A stretch of 64,000 nt of DNA from Ichthyophis bannanicus (lineage: Eukaryota > Chordata > Amphibia > Gymnophiona > Ichthyophiidae), in assembly GCA_033557465.1 (NCBI GenBank), contig CM066031.1, positions 1,445,603,659 through 1,445,667,658 of the forward strand, given 5' to 3'. The first letter of the stretch is position 1, and each line of letters begins with the position of its first letter. Position numbers and translations under genes: made by a program. The notes under the pieces were generated by a model. The model made no database searches and had not been told where the DNA came from. It was given only the letters and a program-made list of their open reading frames with translations. Shown in pieces: positions 10,681-20,769 of this stretch.

Positions 10681-11666
10681 TCAGGACTCTCTCTCGAGGC
10701 AGTAGTGGGCTGCAAAAGTCTGGCTTGAAGACCAAGTAGCGGCCCGGCAGATGTCTGCCAACGGAACAGAGCGGAGATGAGCTACTGACGCAGCTTTCGC
10801 CCTGACACGGTGGGCCGTGACTCGACCCTCCAAGGAGAGGCCAGCTGCCTTGTACACCCAGGTGATACAATCTGCTACCCAAGTGGACAACGTACACTTG
10901 GAGACAGGTAACCCCAGTTTATTAGGGTCAAAAGAGACGAAGAGCTGAATAGCCCTTCGATGCCCCTGCGTACGTTCTATGTAAAAGGACAACGCTCTCT
11001 TACAGTCCAGGGTATGCAATACTGTTTCAGCCTGGCTGATATGCAGCCTGGGAAAGAATGTCGGAAGAACCACCTCCTGGTTGAGGTGGAAAGAGAAGAC
11101 AACTTTTGGAAGGAACTTCGGATGGGTCCGTAGGACCACCCTGTTTCTATAGAACCGTGTGTACGGTCTATCAAAAACCAGAGCTTGAAGTTCACTCACA
11201 CATCTGGCCGAGGTAAGAGCTACCAGGAATAGTGCCTTCCAAGAAAGGAAGTGTAAATGTCAAGTAGCCATCAACTCAAACAGCGGGCGAGTAAGTTGCT
11301 GCAAGACCATGTTCAAATCCCACCAGTGGCTGGTGGACGAATCAGAGGCTTGAGAAGAAGCAGGCCTCTGAGGAAGCAGGACACCAAGGGGTGAACCGAC
11401 AGAGACTGTCCCTCCACCGGTGAGTGGTGTGCTGATAGAGCATTGAGGTGGACCTGAACAGAGTTGGACTTAAGGCCTAGGTCTGACAGGTGAAGCAGGT
11501 ATTGTAGTACTACTGGCAAAAGGCAGGAGAAAGGATCTTCATTGCGCTTAGCACACCATATTGAGAACCTACACCACTTGAGGGCATAGGACTTTCTGGT
11601 TGAATGCCTCCTAGAGACCAAGACCACCTCCTCAACTTCCTTAGGTAGAAGTAAGGGAGTTAGCAC
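10681..11666 (-). pseudogene. DIRS-B tyrosine recombinase, frameshifted
   Basis: The N-terminal part (11666-11313) has RRHSTRKSYALKWCRFSIWC and LQYLLHLSDLGLKSNSVQ, which look like the DNA-binding core domain. The catalytic part (11199-10681, 172 residues) has FDPNKLGLPVSKCTLSTWV, HRVRAKAASVAHLRS (H-x-x-R) and ends with SSQTFAAHYCLERES, where the tyrosine is the best candidate nucleophile. The first catalytic arginine lies in the gap near 11200 (compare LTSARRV in copy A). The two halves are in different frames. The gene is downstream of RT-RNase H and upstream of the ICR, the usual DIRS order. Confidence 0.85.
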
Positions 11667-13320
11667 TATCCTTTCAGCAGCCAGGCCATCAGATTGAGAG
11701 ATCTGAGATTGGGGTGCAGAAGGGAACCCTGATCCTGAGACAGGAGGTCAGGTTGCAACCCCAGAGGGAATGGAGTTTCCACCGCCACCTGCAAAAGAAG
11801 TGGAAACCATGGTTGCCCCGGCCATCTGGGGGCTACCAGAAGCACCGAAGCCTTGTCCCGTAGAATCTTGAACAGAGTTCGGGCCACCAGGGGTGTGGGA
11901 GGAAACGCATACAGGAGGCCCGTAGACCAAGAGATCAGAAACGCATCTGCTGCCATTCTCAGGGGATGCGGCTGCCTGGAGCAAAACCTGGGCAGCTGAC
12001 GGTTCAGTGGACTTGCAAAGAGATCAATGGATGGAAGTCCCCATTGTAGAAAGATCTGCTAGACCACCAGTGGATTCAACTGCCATTCGTGTGGCTGGAG
12101 GATCCTGCTTAGTTTGTCTGACAGGAAGTTCTCCTGACCAGGCAGATAAACTACTTTGAGAAACATGCCTTGCTTGACTGCAAAGGAGCAAAGGGCCTGC
12201 GCCTCCTGACATAGGAGTCTGGACCCTGTGCCTCCTTGTTTGTTCACATAGAACATTGCTACCTGATTGTCTGTCTGAACTATGACAGACTGGCGAGAGA
12301 GGGCATGAGAAAATGTCTGTAGAGCTAAGCGGATTGCTCGGAGCTCCAAAAGATTGATCTGTTGTGTGGCCTCCCGAGGAGACCAGAGGCCTTGAGTGCA
12401 CATGCCCTGGCAATGTGCACCCCAGCCCTTTAAGGAAGCATTGGTCGTCAGCACCCTTGTATGTGCCGGGGCCTGAGAGGGTACCCCCCTGAGAAGGTTT
12501 GGAAGATGTAGCCACCACTGCAAGGAGTCCAAGAGTGGTTTGGACATCTTTACTCTGTCTCGGAGGTCGCCTGTGGCTTGCGCCCACTGAGCTCTGAGGC
12601 ACCACTGAGCAGGCCGCATGTGCAGACAGGCATTTGGGGTCACATGTACCGTGGATGCCTTGTGGCCCAAGAGCCGCAGGAAGTGTCTGGCGGAGACCTG
12701 AGAATTGCTTTGGAACTGGTTGGCCAAGTCCATCAGTCTGTGGGCCCTGTCCTCGGGCAAGTAAGCTCTTGCCTGAAGGATGTCTAGTCTTGCCCCTATA
12801 AACTCTAGGTTCTGTGAGGGGAGCAAAGTGGACTTTGCAAAGTTTATGATAAAGACCAGATGCTGAAGAAGAGAGACAGTGCGAAGAGTGGCTTGTCTGT
12901 CCTCCTGGAGACATTGACCCCTGATAAGCCAGTCGTCCAGGTATGGGAAGACAAAAATTCCCTGATTTCTGAGATAGGCCGCCACTACCGCCAGGCATTT
13001 GGTGAAAACCCTGGGGGCGGAAGTTAGGCCAAAGGGAAGTACTCTGTACTAAAAAGGGTTTCCTCCCACCACAAATCTGAGATATTGTCTGTGGTCTGGA
13101 TGGATGAGAATGTGAGTAAAAGCATCCTTTAGGTCTAAGGAGCATAGCCAATCTTCCTGCTGGAGGTAGGGCAGCGGTATCCCAAGGGTAAAGCATCTTG
13201 AACTTTTCCCTCTCCAGAAACTTGTTTAGGTTTCGCAAGTCTAGGATAGGCCGGAGGCCTCCTGTCCTTTTTGGTACCAGAAAGTACCTGGAGTAGAAGC
13301 CTTGCCCTTCCAGGTGGTGA
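11667..13320 (-). pseudogene. DIRS-B reverse transcriptase-RNase H, frameshifted
   Basis: RYFLVPKRTGGLRPILDLRN and NKFLEREKFKML open the RT near 13300. The frame is lost just after, near 13200, and a TAA lies at about 13050, where the sequence reads TACTAAAAAGGG. From 12985 to 12059 one long frame holds IFVFPYLDDWLIRG (catalytic box), NFAKSTLLPSQNLEFIGARL, then RNase H with VLTTNASLKGWGAHC, INLLELRAIRLAL and QTDNQVAMFYVN. The first RNase H aspartate is changed (TTNAS against TTDAS in copy A). A further open piece (11956-11666) leads towards the recombinase. It is inactive as it stands. Confidence 0.87.
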
Positions 13321-15491
13321 GGCACCGGTTCCACCGCCTGTTCCTTTAGAAGACTTGCCAACTCCTGAAGGAGGAGGTTTCTGTGCAGAGGGAGTCTTGG
13401 AGGCTCCCCTGGAAAGTAGGAGGGGGGTATCTGGTGGAAGTGGAGCAAGCAGCCCTTCTGGACTATGCTGAGGACCCAGTTATCCCCTGTGATGGCTGGC
13501 CATCTGTAGGCGTACAGGGTCAGCCGACCTCCTGTGCTGAGTGCCAGCAGTGGAGAAGAGGCTATGCTGTGGGAGTCAAAACCCCGCTCCCTGCTGTGCA
13601 GGAGCCGGAGCTGGAAGCTTGGGGGTCTTCTGCCTACGGGGCCCATGCCCCTGCCCCTTGGCCTGCTGGCCCTGTTGGGGAGCTGGAGAGGCCTGGTATT
13701 GAGGGTAGGATTTGCAGGAAGCACCCTTCCTCGGAAAAAAGGGCTTCTTTCCCGAGCCCTTCTTTTTCTGAGAAGGGGCAGAAGTCTTCCTGGACAGCCT
13801 TGTCCTGGTGAGAGTCTCAGTCTCGATTTCCGCAGCCTTTTCACTCATGGGCTTACCGAAAAGGTTTTCACCTCGGCAAGGGACATCGACCAACTTGTCC
13901 TGCACCCACGGCTCCAGGTCTGATGACTATAGCCAGGCCTGACGGCGTGCACCGATGCCGGCCGCGGCTACCCGGGCCGAAGCCTCAAAGCCATCATAGG
14001 CTGCTCAAGAGATAAACTTCGAGCACTCTCAAATCCCTGTTGACACAGCTTTGAACCTCTGCAAAGGTTCCTCGGAGAGACCAGCTGAGAACCCAGCAAT
14101 CTCCTTTGCTAGGTCTCATAGGTACATGCCCATGTACAGCTGGTAGGTCTGGACACGACAAGATAGCATAGAGCCCTGGAAGCACTTTCTACCGAGGGTA
14201 TCCAGGTTCCGGGCCTCCCAGCCTGGGGGCACCGAGGAGTGCATCTTCTGACACTTCAGACGGTGCATGGCCGATTCCACAACCATGGAGTGGTGCTGTA
14301 GCTGCACCTTTTCGAACCCAGGGCTCTTACGGACTCGATAAATGGAATCGACCCATTTGCTAAGAACCGGCATTAAGGCCGGTGCCTCCCACATACAGAA
14401 GAGCAGCCGTTCCAGCATCGGAGGAACCGGTACAATAAAGGCTTCTTTTGGAGGAAAGTCATACTGGAGGGCATCGAGCTCCTCCTCAGCATCCACAGGG
14501 AAGGCCAAGGCCTTGGCCATGTCCCTCACGAAGTCCGAGAACCGGGTATCCTCCAGTGGGGACTGTCTCCGAGGCTCGGACTCTGGTGAGTCCGAAGGGA
14601 CGCACCAGGTCTGGAAGGTGTCCGGGGACTCCTCGTCCTCCGTCTCCAACTCCGACTCCTTCGAGGAGGAATCGAGCGGCTCTGGCTGTGTGGGCCTCGA
14701 AGCCACCCGCCCGATGCCGAGGGTATCGGTGTCGACGACCTCGGTCCCGCACGGGAGGTTGAGGGGGACCTTGACCGAGGATCGACTCGAGACTTCATCG
14801 ACTCGAGGATTGGCTCGGTCTCCGGGGTCGACTTAGACGTCGAGGTCCCGATGGTCGAGGCAGATGCACTGGTCAGACCGGCGATCAGCACCCGCTGCTG
14901 TTACATGAAGGCAGCCAAGCTGCTCTCCAAGGCCGTCAACCTGAGTCCAAGCTCAGGAGACTTAGCAGCCCCCAACTCGGGCCCCGACGGCGTCGAACCC
15001 GACGTCGGCTCCCCAGGAGGAGAGTCCACGAGGACAACTGCACTTACATGACCCGGCAACTCCGGCTCCACACGAGGTAGCTTGGAAGGCCTCTCTGACT
15101 CCGAGGGCCCGGGGCAGCGGTCAGGGCTACGCGACCTGGCCCTCGAGGAATCAGGAGCCTCTACCGACGCCGCCCTCGGGAGCTTTGTCTTCCTTCTGTG
15201 CTCCCGGGAGGGAGACTCCCTTTCAGAGGAACCCTGATGGTGCTCGGGGTCGGACTCCCGAGATGTCGAGGCCTCTGACGAAGTCCGGGCCCGGCCGGAC
15301 GCGGAGTCAGATAAAATTCGCTCATGTTGATGCTGATGGTTCCGAAGCGCCTTCAATGACATTTTGCCACACGGGACACAGGCCAGCGGGTCATGGTCGT
15401 GCCCGTGGCATCGGAGGCAGCAATCATGTGTGTCGGTGAGAGATATAAGTTTCTTGCACTGATCACACTTTTTGAACCCGCTAGCAGTCAT
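13321..15491 (-). pseudogene. DIRS-B gag-like gene, broken
   Basis: The start at 15491 (MTASGFKKCDQCKKL) matches the start in copy A; a longer open frame upstream to 15578 is probably untranslated. The zinc-binding-like CxxC pairs (CDQCKK, CCLRC, CVPCGK), a Ser/Arg-rich region (SASGRARTSSEASTSRESDP) and the conserved HSMVVESAMHRLKCQKMHS block are present. The first frame stays open for 196 codons (to 14901), longer than in copy A. Frameshifts lie near 14890-14700 and 14190-13900. The last part is fused in frame with the first RT block in a 606-codon frame (13844-12024), so Gag and Pol may be made as one or overlapping products. Confidence 0.7.
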
Positions 15492-15984
15492 CGGGGGAAA
15501 AAGGGCCCCTGCAAGGTCAAAAGACCGGGCTGCCAGTGAAAACACAAAAACAGCGCGAATGCTAGTCACGAAGGACAAAAAACGAAAATTAAAACTCCAG
15601 ACTCGATACCGGTGTACCGAGCCCAGGCGGGAAGGGGAACCGGCGTTGAACCGGATAAGACAACACGAAAAATCGCAGAAAAATCAACTTTTTACCGGGT
15701 GACATGAACTCACGTCCATCGAGCTCCTGGAAAAAGAAAGACTGAGCAAGATGGCACCCTTGGGGGGGGGGGGGAAGGGGACCACGCATGCGCGCTGCAT
15801 TCCCAAAGGCTTTCCTTGAAAGCTGGGGAAATGCTCCACATGGGGGCTCCGTCGGCACCGATGTCACTCATATGTGAGGACTGACTTCCTGCTTGGTCCT
15901 GGAGAATGCAAATTATTTCTCCATTCTTATTAAAAGAAATACTGTTTTGTACCAGTTTTGATTTTATTTGAGCTCTTAGAAATA

Positions 15985-16085
15985 ATCAGGGACCTTGTCA
16001 AAGACTTTCTGAAAAGCTAAATATACTATATCAAATATATAACAGATTAGTAAGACAAGATTTTCCTAAAAGTATCATAAAACAT
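15985..16085 (-). pseudogene. CR1 LINE RT fragment
   Basis: Minus-strand words match the 31405-31520 part of the better CR1 copy: GGGACCTTGTCAAAGACTTT and AACAGATTAGTAAGACAAGA. They encode the LTNLL and F-DKVP region of RT with a deletion between. It is a short, old fragment. The rest of 15906-16325 has no gene; it holds a C-rich patch (16150-16180), a TATATA run and a TTTATTTATTTA tail at 16230-16250 resembling the LINE/SINE tails elsewhere in the window. Confidence 0.6.
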
Positions 16086-16325
16086 ACTTTCTTGGGGCAA
16101 TCACCTAACTGACATGCTGAGAGAGGAGAACCCTTGCTCTCAGGCTAGAGCTGAGGAGGTCCCCCCGCCCCCATTTTGCGTTCCTTTGGGGGGAGCTACA
16201 AACTAAAACATATATATATTCCAGGTAAAGTTTATTTATTTATTTAGCCATTTTTCTATACCGCTGTATCTAAAATATGATATTAAAATGGAACACTTCC
16301 TAGGCATTTCTGTTTCCAACAATAA

Positions 16326-16400
16326 CACAGGTACACTAAAAAAATTTTTTTTTAAACTGCCTCTAATGTTTCGATTGATTTTTACGTTTTTTGGTGCGCT
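16326..16400. repeat. left terminal inverted repeat of the 2.8-kb transposon
   Basis: It starts CACAGGTACACT, then an A/T run (seven A and nine T bases), AAACTGCCTCTAATG and TTTTTTGGTGCGCTGAATCC. It pairs with 19087-19159; the outer 12 bases are exact and the inner part has mismatches and small indels. Confidence 0.85.
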
Positions 16401-16895
16401 GAATCCAAATCTGGTAACCAATTTGCTCCATCACGTACAGATTGTTTGCTACATTGGGTTAGCAGTTTGAGGTGAACGTTTCAGATTGAGTGCGATCGAG
16501 ATAAAAGTTTCTTGGATGAATTCTTTATACTAATTGTTTAGTAGTTATTCAAATAAGAATAAAGAAAATTGTAACAAGGCAGCACATAAGAATAGAGTAA
16601 TGTCAACAAAACACACTGTGATGGTAGCAAAATTGTCTGCACTTAAAACAGCCACATACATGTGCACAAACATTGAGCATATAAGAGCGAGGTTAGACAC
16701 AAAGCAAAGCAAAGAAATGTGCAAAAAATGTTGTACAGGTATGTATGTAAGAATAGAAAACGCAAACCGCACCATTGCAATACATGAAGACAAACACCCG
16801 ATGGTGTGAAAATAAAATTCTAATAAATGAGATCCGACACTGTGGTAATAACTAGCAAATTTTTATTTCAAAGTTTAGTAAAAACACGATATTTG

Positions 16896-18655
16896 TCAAC
16901 ACAGTTTAGATTTTAAAGTCATTCTTGGGTCAATCAATCTCCTGGTGGGCCCGTTTCTTCTTCCCCGAATGCTTCTCATGGTGCGCTGCTTGGCGTATTT
17001 TTCATCTGGGGTTTCCCGCAGCAGCAACCAGCAGAAATCAGCCATCATAGTGGTGTTCCATCTTCCTTGGTACCTTCTCTCTGCGTCCTTGATGTCCTGG
17101 TGAAACCTTTCACCTTGTTCTTCACTGTACGCCCCCAAGTTTTCGGGAAAGTAGTTCACATGGGAGTGCAAGAAATGGACTTTCAGGCTCATGTTACAGC
17201 CTTGTTCTTTGAAGGCATTGAGCATCCTGGCAACAATATCCTTATAGTTCTCATCCCGCCTGTTCCCAAGAATTTGAGAACAACATCCTTGAAGGAATCC
17301 CAGGCTTCTTTTTCCTTCTCAGACATCGTTTCAGCGAATGCTCCATCTGAAATGAGTTTCCTTATATCAGGGCCAACAAACACTCCTTCCTTTAGCTTTG
17401 CTTCAGAAAGTCGGGAGAACTTTGAGCAAAGGTACCGAAAGCACTCACCATCTTTTGGAAGGGACTTGATGAATTGCTTAATGAGACCCAACTTAATGTG
17501 GAGAGTTGGTAATAGAATTTTATCACGAGGTACCAAGCTCTCATGAAGAACATTTTTCTCACCGGGTCTCAAATACTCCCGAATTGGCCAGTCTTTTTTC
17601 CCCCAGTGTAGGTCGCGGGCCCGGCTATCCCACAAGCAAAGGAAGCAGGGATATTTGGTGAAACCGGATTGCTGCCCTAATAGCATGGATAGAATTTTAA
17701 AGTCTCCACAAATCATCCACTTATGCTCATCATAACGAATCTTCTGAAGAATCAGGGCCAAATTCTCGTATTTTTCTTGGAGAATAACAGAGTGAGCAAT
17801 AGGAACTGAAGCGAATGTGTTGCCATTATGAAGAAGAACACCTTTTATGCTGTCTTTTGACGAATCAATGAACAGCCGCCATTCAGCAGGATCATACTTG
17901 AGTTTAAACTTTTCCATCACTCCGTATATATCGTTGCAAAATATCAAATCTTCCTCTTTGCTGAAATACTTCAAAAATTGTGTCTCGCGGTTGCGGTACC
18001 AATAAAAAGTTGTTCCTGGTGACAATAGATTTTTCTGTTTAAGCCGAGAACCCAGCAGTTGGGCAGCATCTTTTGGGAGTCCTAAATCCCGGACTAAATC
18101 ATTCAATTCAGCTTGAGAGAAAAGTTCAGGTTTCGGATCTGGTTCAGTTTCAAACTCGGAAGTACTGGACTCATCGGGAAAAGCCATCTGATGAGTCTCA
18201 TCATGATCAGAACCGTCCACACAAATATGATCCAAAGATTTTGGTGGTTCAGGCACAGCTACTTCGTTGCTATGAGGCATAGGCCTAATTGCTGAGGGAA
18301 GGTTGGGGTAACTTATTACGTTCTTATTTTTTAAGTTGTATCCCTTCACAATGCAAGAGCAAAAATAGCAGTCACTGCTGTGGTCTCTTTGTTCACGCCA
18401 CATCATAGGTATTCCGAAACGAAATGCTTGTTTTTTACCTTTCATCCATAAGCGTAGATCTTCCTCACATGTCTTGCACACTTTGTGAGAAGCCCACGGT
18501 TTGTCTTGATCGCCTAACTTCAAACCGAAATAGGCGAAATATACTTTTTTAATAAATGCAGAAATGTTCCTCTGCCGCTTTTTCACGGTATATTCCCCAC
18601 AAATAAAACAAAAACTGTCCGGAGAGTTGACGCAACCTCTGGCTCTGTGAGCCAT
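16896..18655 (-). pseudogene. putative transposase of unrecognised family, one frameshift
   Basis: The start at 18655 (MAHRARGCVNS) is preferred over 18907 because the upstream 84 residues look like translated flank and the cysteine cluster begins here. About 466 residues are open. The frame changes near 17255, and the protein continues in the next frame for about 118 residues to 16896. Visible parts: CxxC pairs at residues 16/19, 60/63 and 96/99 that may form a zinc-binding head; an acidic linker (about 145-180); then a conserved region with LFIDSSK (D264), ICGDFK (D318), CFLCLWDSR (337-345) and, after the frameshift, SEEQGERFHQDI. D264, D318 and that glutamate are candidates for a DDE triad, which is inference. 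It is the only gene in a TIR element, which supports a transposase role. Confidence 0.65.
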
Positions 18656-19086
18656 CACAAATACACAGCACTGCAAACTACAACTGTAGTGAACCACTTC
18701 GGAATAAAGCTGGATTATGACTGAGCAAACAAAAGGTAATAATGAACTTGCAAGAAACTGAAATTTGACAGGAACGTTCATGTCGCAACCACCGTGTTTG
18801 AGTGAGCGAACGAGGCGAGGCGAACAGGAAAGAACATGCGCCAGCGCGAGTACTGGATTTAGCCCCCCGCCTCCCAATTGTCCTGTTAATGTATAAAATG
18901 AATACAAAACACTCTAAAATATCATGAGGGAGTGTTTCTAGTTAGTTAACCATTACAACCTCTATTTTGGGCCAAGAAAATAAACTGCAGTCGGCTAAAA
19001 AGAAATTATGTGAACATTCCTTATATGGGTAAGAAATCTAATTTTGCAAGAAAACGTGACGTGATGGAACATTTTGGCTATTTTTC

Positions 19087-19159
19087 CTGGATTCAGCACC
19101 CCAAAATCTATAGGAATCAGTTGCAAAACTGGAGGCAGTTTTTTGGTAGTGTACCTGTG
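19087..19159. repeat. right terminal inverted repeat of the 2.8-kb transposon
   Basis: It contains GGATTCAGCACCCCAAAA, GGCAGTTTTTTGGTAGTG and ends TACCTGTG, the complement of the left end. TAA follows at 19160. Confidence 0.85.
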
Positions 19160-19404
19160 TAATTTATAAAATTACCATCGTAGATTGTAGTTTAAAATCT
19201 ATACATGTTCTCTGTGGATAAAAGGATGAATCGTGACTTTATGTGGTTCTGGGACAGAGAAAAGGTTTCCGAGCATGTGCTTACGTCACCACACAGCATG
19301 GCCCTGCAAAAGCCCCTCAGTTAGTTTGATCTAGGGAATGGGATGCAGTCCCTGCATATAGTAGCTTTTCATGATGTAGTCATAGCCAGGAAAGACTGAC
19401 ACTC

Positions 19405-19975
19405 AGCACAGTCTTGAGTATTTTGTGCAGTTCTGGACAAAAAGGATATAATGGAACTAGAAAAGGTTCAGAAAAGGCAACAAAATGATAAAGAAAAACT
19501 AAACATTTCAGGACTCCTCAGCTTGGAGGAAAGATGACCAAGGGATATGATAGAGGTTTATAAAATCATGAATGATTGGGACGTTTAAATGGAGAACAGT
19601 TGTTTAATATTTCAAACAACATAAAAAGAAAAGACACACCATGAAACTATTCACCAGCAGACTGAAAACAAACAGTAAAACGTTTTTCTTCCTGTATAGA
19701 TAAACTGTGGACTGTGTTGCGAGAGGATGTGGTCAAGGTAACTAACATAGTGAAATTCAAAAGAGGTGTGGAAAAGTTCCTGGAGGAAAAGTCCATATAA
19801 AATTATTAGCCAGACAGACTTGGGAGAGCCATTGCTCATCCCTGGAAATGAGCTATGAAAAACAGATCTAGTTTTTGGGATTTGCCAGGTATTTGTGACT
19901 CAAACTGGTAACCGTCAGAGAGTGAATGATGGATCTTGGTCTGACTCAGCATGGCTTTTCTACATTCTTATGCAA
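19405..19975 (+). pseudogene. CR1-like LINE 3' fragment
   Basis: It shows remnants of the CR1 C-terminus: an EYFVQFW-like stretch (GAGTATTTTGTGCAGTTCTG), a LEKVQKRQQ-like stretch, DMIEVYKIM-like (ATGATAGAGGTTTATAAAAT), KFKRGVEKFLEEKSI and then the 3' UTR ending ATTCTTATG. There are many stops and indels, and it is more diverged than the 30176-33355 copy, so probably an older subfamily. Confidence 0.7.
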
Positions 19976-20400
19976 AACAAAGGGAAAAAAGAAAGAGTAA
20001 GGCAGAACATATTTTTGAAAAGTCATGTGCAAATGTGCAAAGACATAACAACATCAGGGATCTGAAGGCCATAATGGCATTAGCAGATGTCGATATAGTT
20101 GCAATCAATGATTTCAGTTGGATACCTGAGGCTCATAAATAAGTTGAACAACCTAAAGGTGGGTCCCAAGATGGTAAATTAGATTACAAACTGGTTGAGT
20201 GGTAGTCAGTGGAAGGTGGTGGCAAATGGAGTTTATGCCAAAGAAAGAGTCAAGTACCAGTGGAGAGCCTCAGGAATCGATCCCAGGGCCTGTTCCTTTC
20301 CATATTTTTATATATTGCATAGAGATTATTTATTTATTTAAGAGCATTTATATACTGCCAAGTGCAAAGCATTTTTGGTGGTGCACAATCATCAAATAAA
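19976..20400 (+). pseudogene. old LINE pieces and a LINE/SINE tail
   Basis: Weak LINE remnants: a stretch near 20140-20310 reads like an RT 'GVPQGSILGPVLF' region (GEPQESIPGPVPFHIF), and 20041-20140 may come from an endonuclease segment. From about 20310 a TTATTTATTTA run followed by AGCATTTATATACTGCC resembles, in antisense, the shared LINE/SINE tail at 48317 and 38066. No gene is present. Confidence 0.4.
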
Positions 20401-20670
20401 GCACAGTTACTTACCTGTAACAGGTGATCTCTGGGAACAGCAGGAATAAGTCTTCACATATGGGTACGTCGGTACCGACGGAGCCTGCGCAGGAACGCTC
20501 CCCAGCGTCCAATCAGAAAGCTTTTGGGAGCATCCCTCAGCGCCTGCGTGCTGCCTTCCCGCCTTTCCAACTGTCTCTCCTCAGTTGAGTTTCATAGCTG
20601 AGACAAAGAGAGAGAAAGAGGAAAGGAAGATAGATAGAGAGACACAACTCCTAGGGGAGGTGGGTGGGTT

Positions 20671-20768
20671 GTGAAGACTTATTCCTGCTGTTCCCAGAGA
20701 TCACCTGTTACAGGTAAGTAACTGTGCTATCTCCAGGAACAAGCAGGAATGAGTCTTCACATATGGGG
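20671..20768. repeat. DIRS-D internal complementary region
   Basis: The complement of the left end (GAAGACTTATTCCTGCTGTT, CAGGTAAGTAACTGTGC) is joined directly to the complement of the right end (TATCTCCAGGAACAAGCAGG, AATGAGTCTTCACATATGG). It is close to a perfect match with both termini, better than in copy B, so this copy may be fairly young. Confidence 0.88.
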
Positions 20769-20769
20769 A

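Larger units (their letters stand above)
10137..15905 (-). mobile_element. DIRS-type retroelement, copy B
   Basis: This is a second near-full-length copy with the same gene order and orientation as copy A and clearly the same subfamily. The left end at 10137 (GAGTAGTTACTCACC) and the right end at 15905 (...TTGGTCCTGGAGA) flank AT-rich host sequence with no evident target duplication. Gag, RT-RNase H and recombinase are recognisable, each split by frameshifts. Many blocks are better preserved than in copy A, for example the FPYLDDWLIRG box and the recombinase C-terminus. A G-run (about 15761-15774) lies in the right terminal repeat. Confidence 0.9.
16326..19159 (-). mobile_element. DNA transposon with TIRs and TAA target duplication, family not recognised
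   Basis: The ends are CACAGGTACACT at 16326 and its exact complement AGTGTACCTGTG ending at 19159, directly flanked by TAA on each side (16323-16325 and 19160-19162). Beyond the 12 exact bases the inverted similarity continues for about 70 bases (AAACTGCCTC, TTTTGGTG-GCTGAATCC). The unit is 2834 bp and carries one large minus-strand gene (16896-18655) that shows a single clear break. Three-base TAA duplications are known for PIF/Harbinger elements, but the protein does not look like a Harbinger transposase. I cannot assign the superfamily. Confidence 0.85.

Noticed and set aside
17189..18907. A host gene of 572 codons
   Set aside because: It lies within exact terminal inverted repeats with a TAA duplication and continues in another frame after a break, so it belongs to a transposon.
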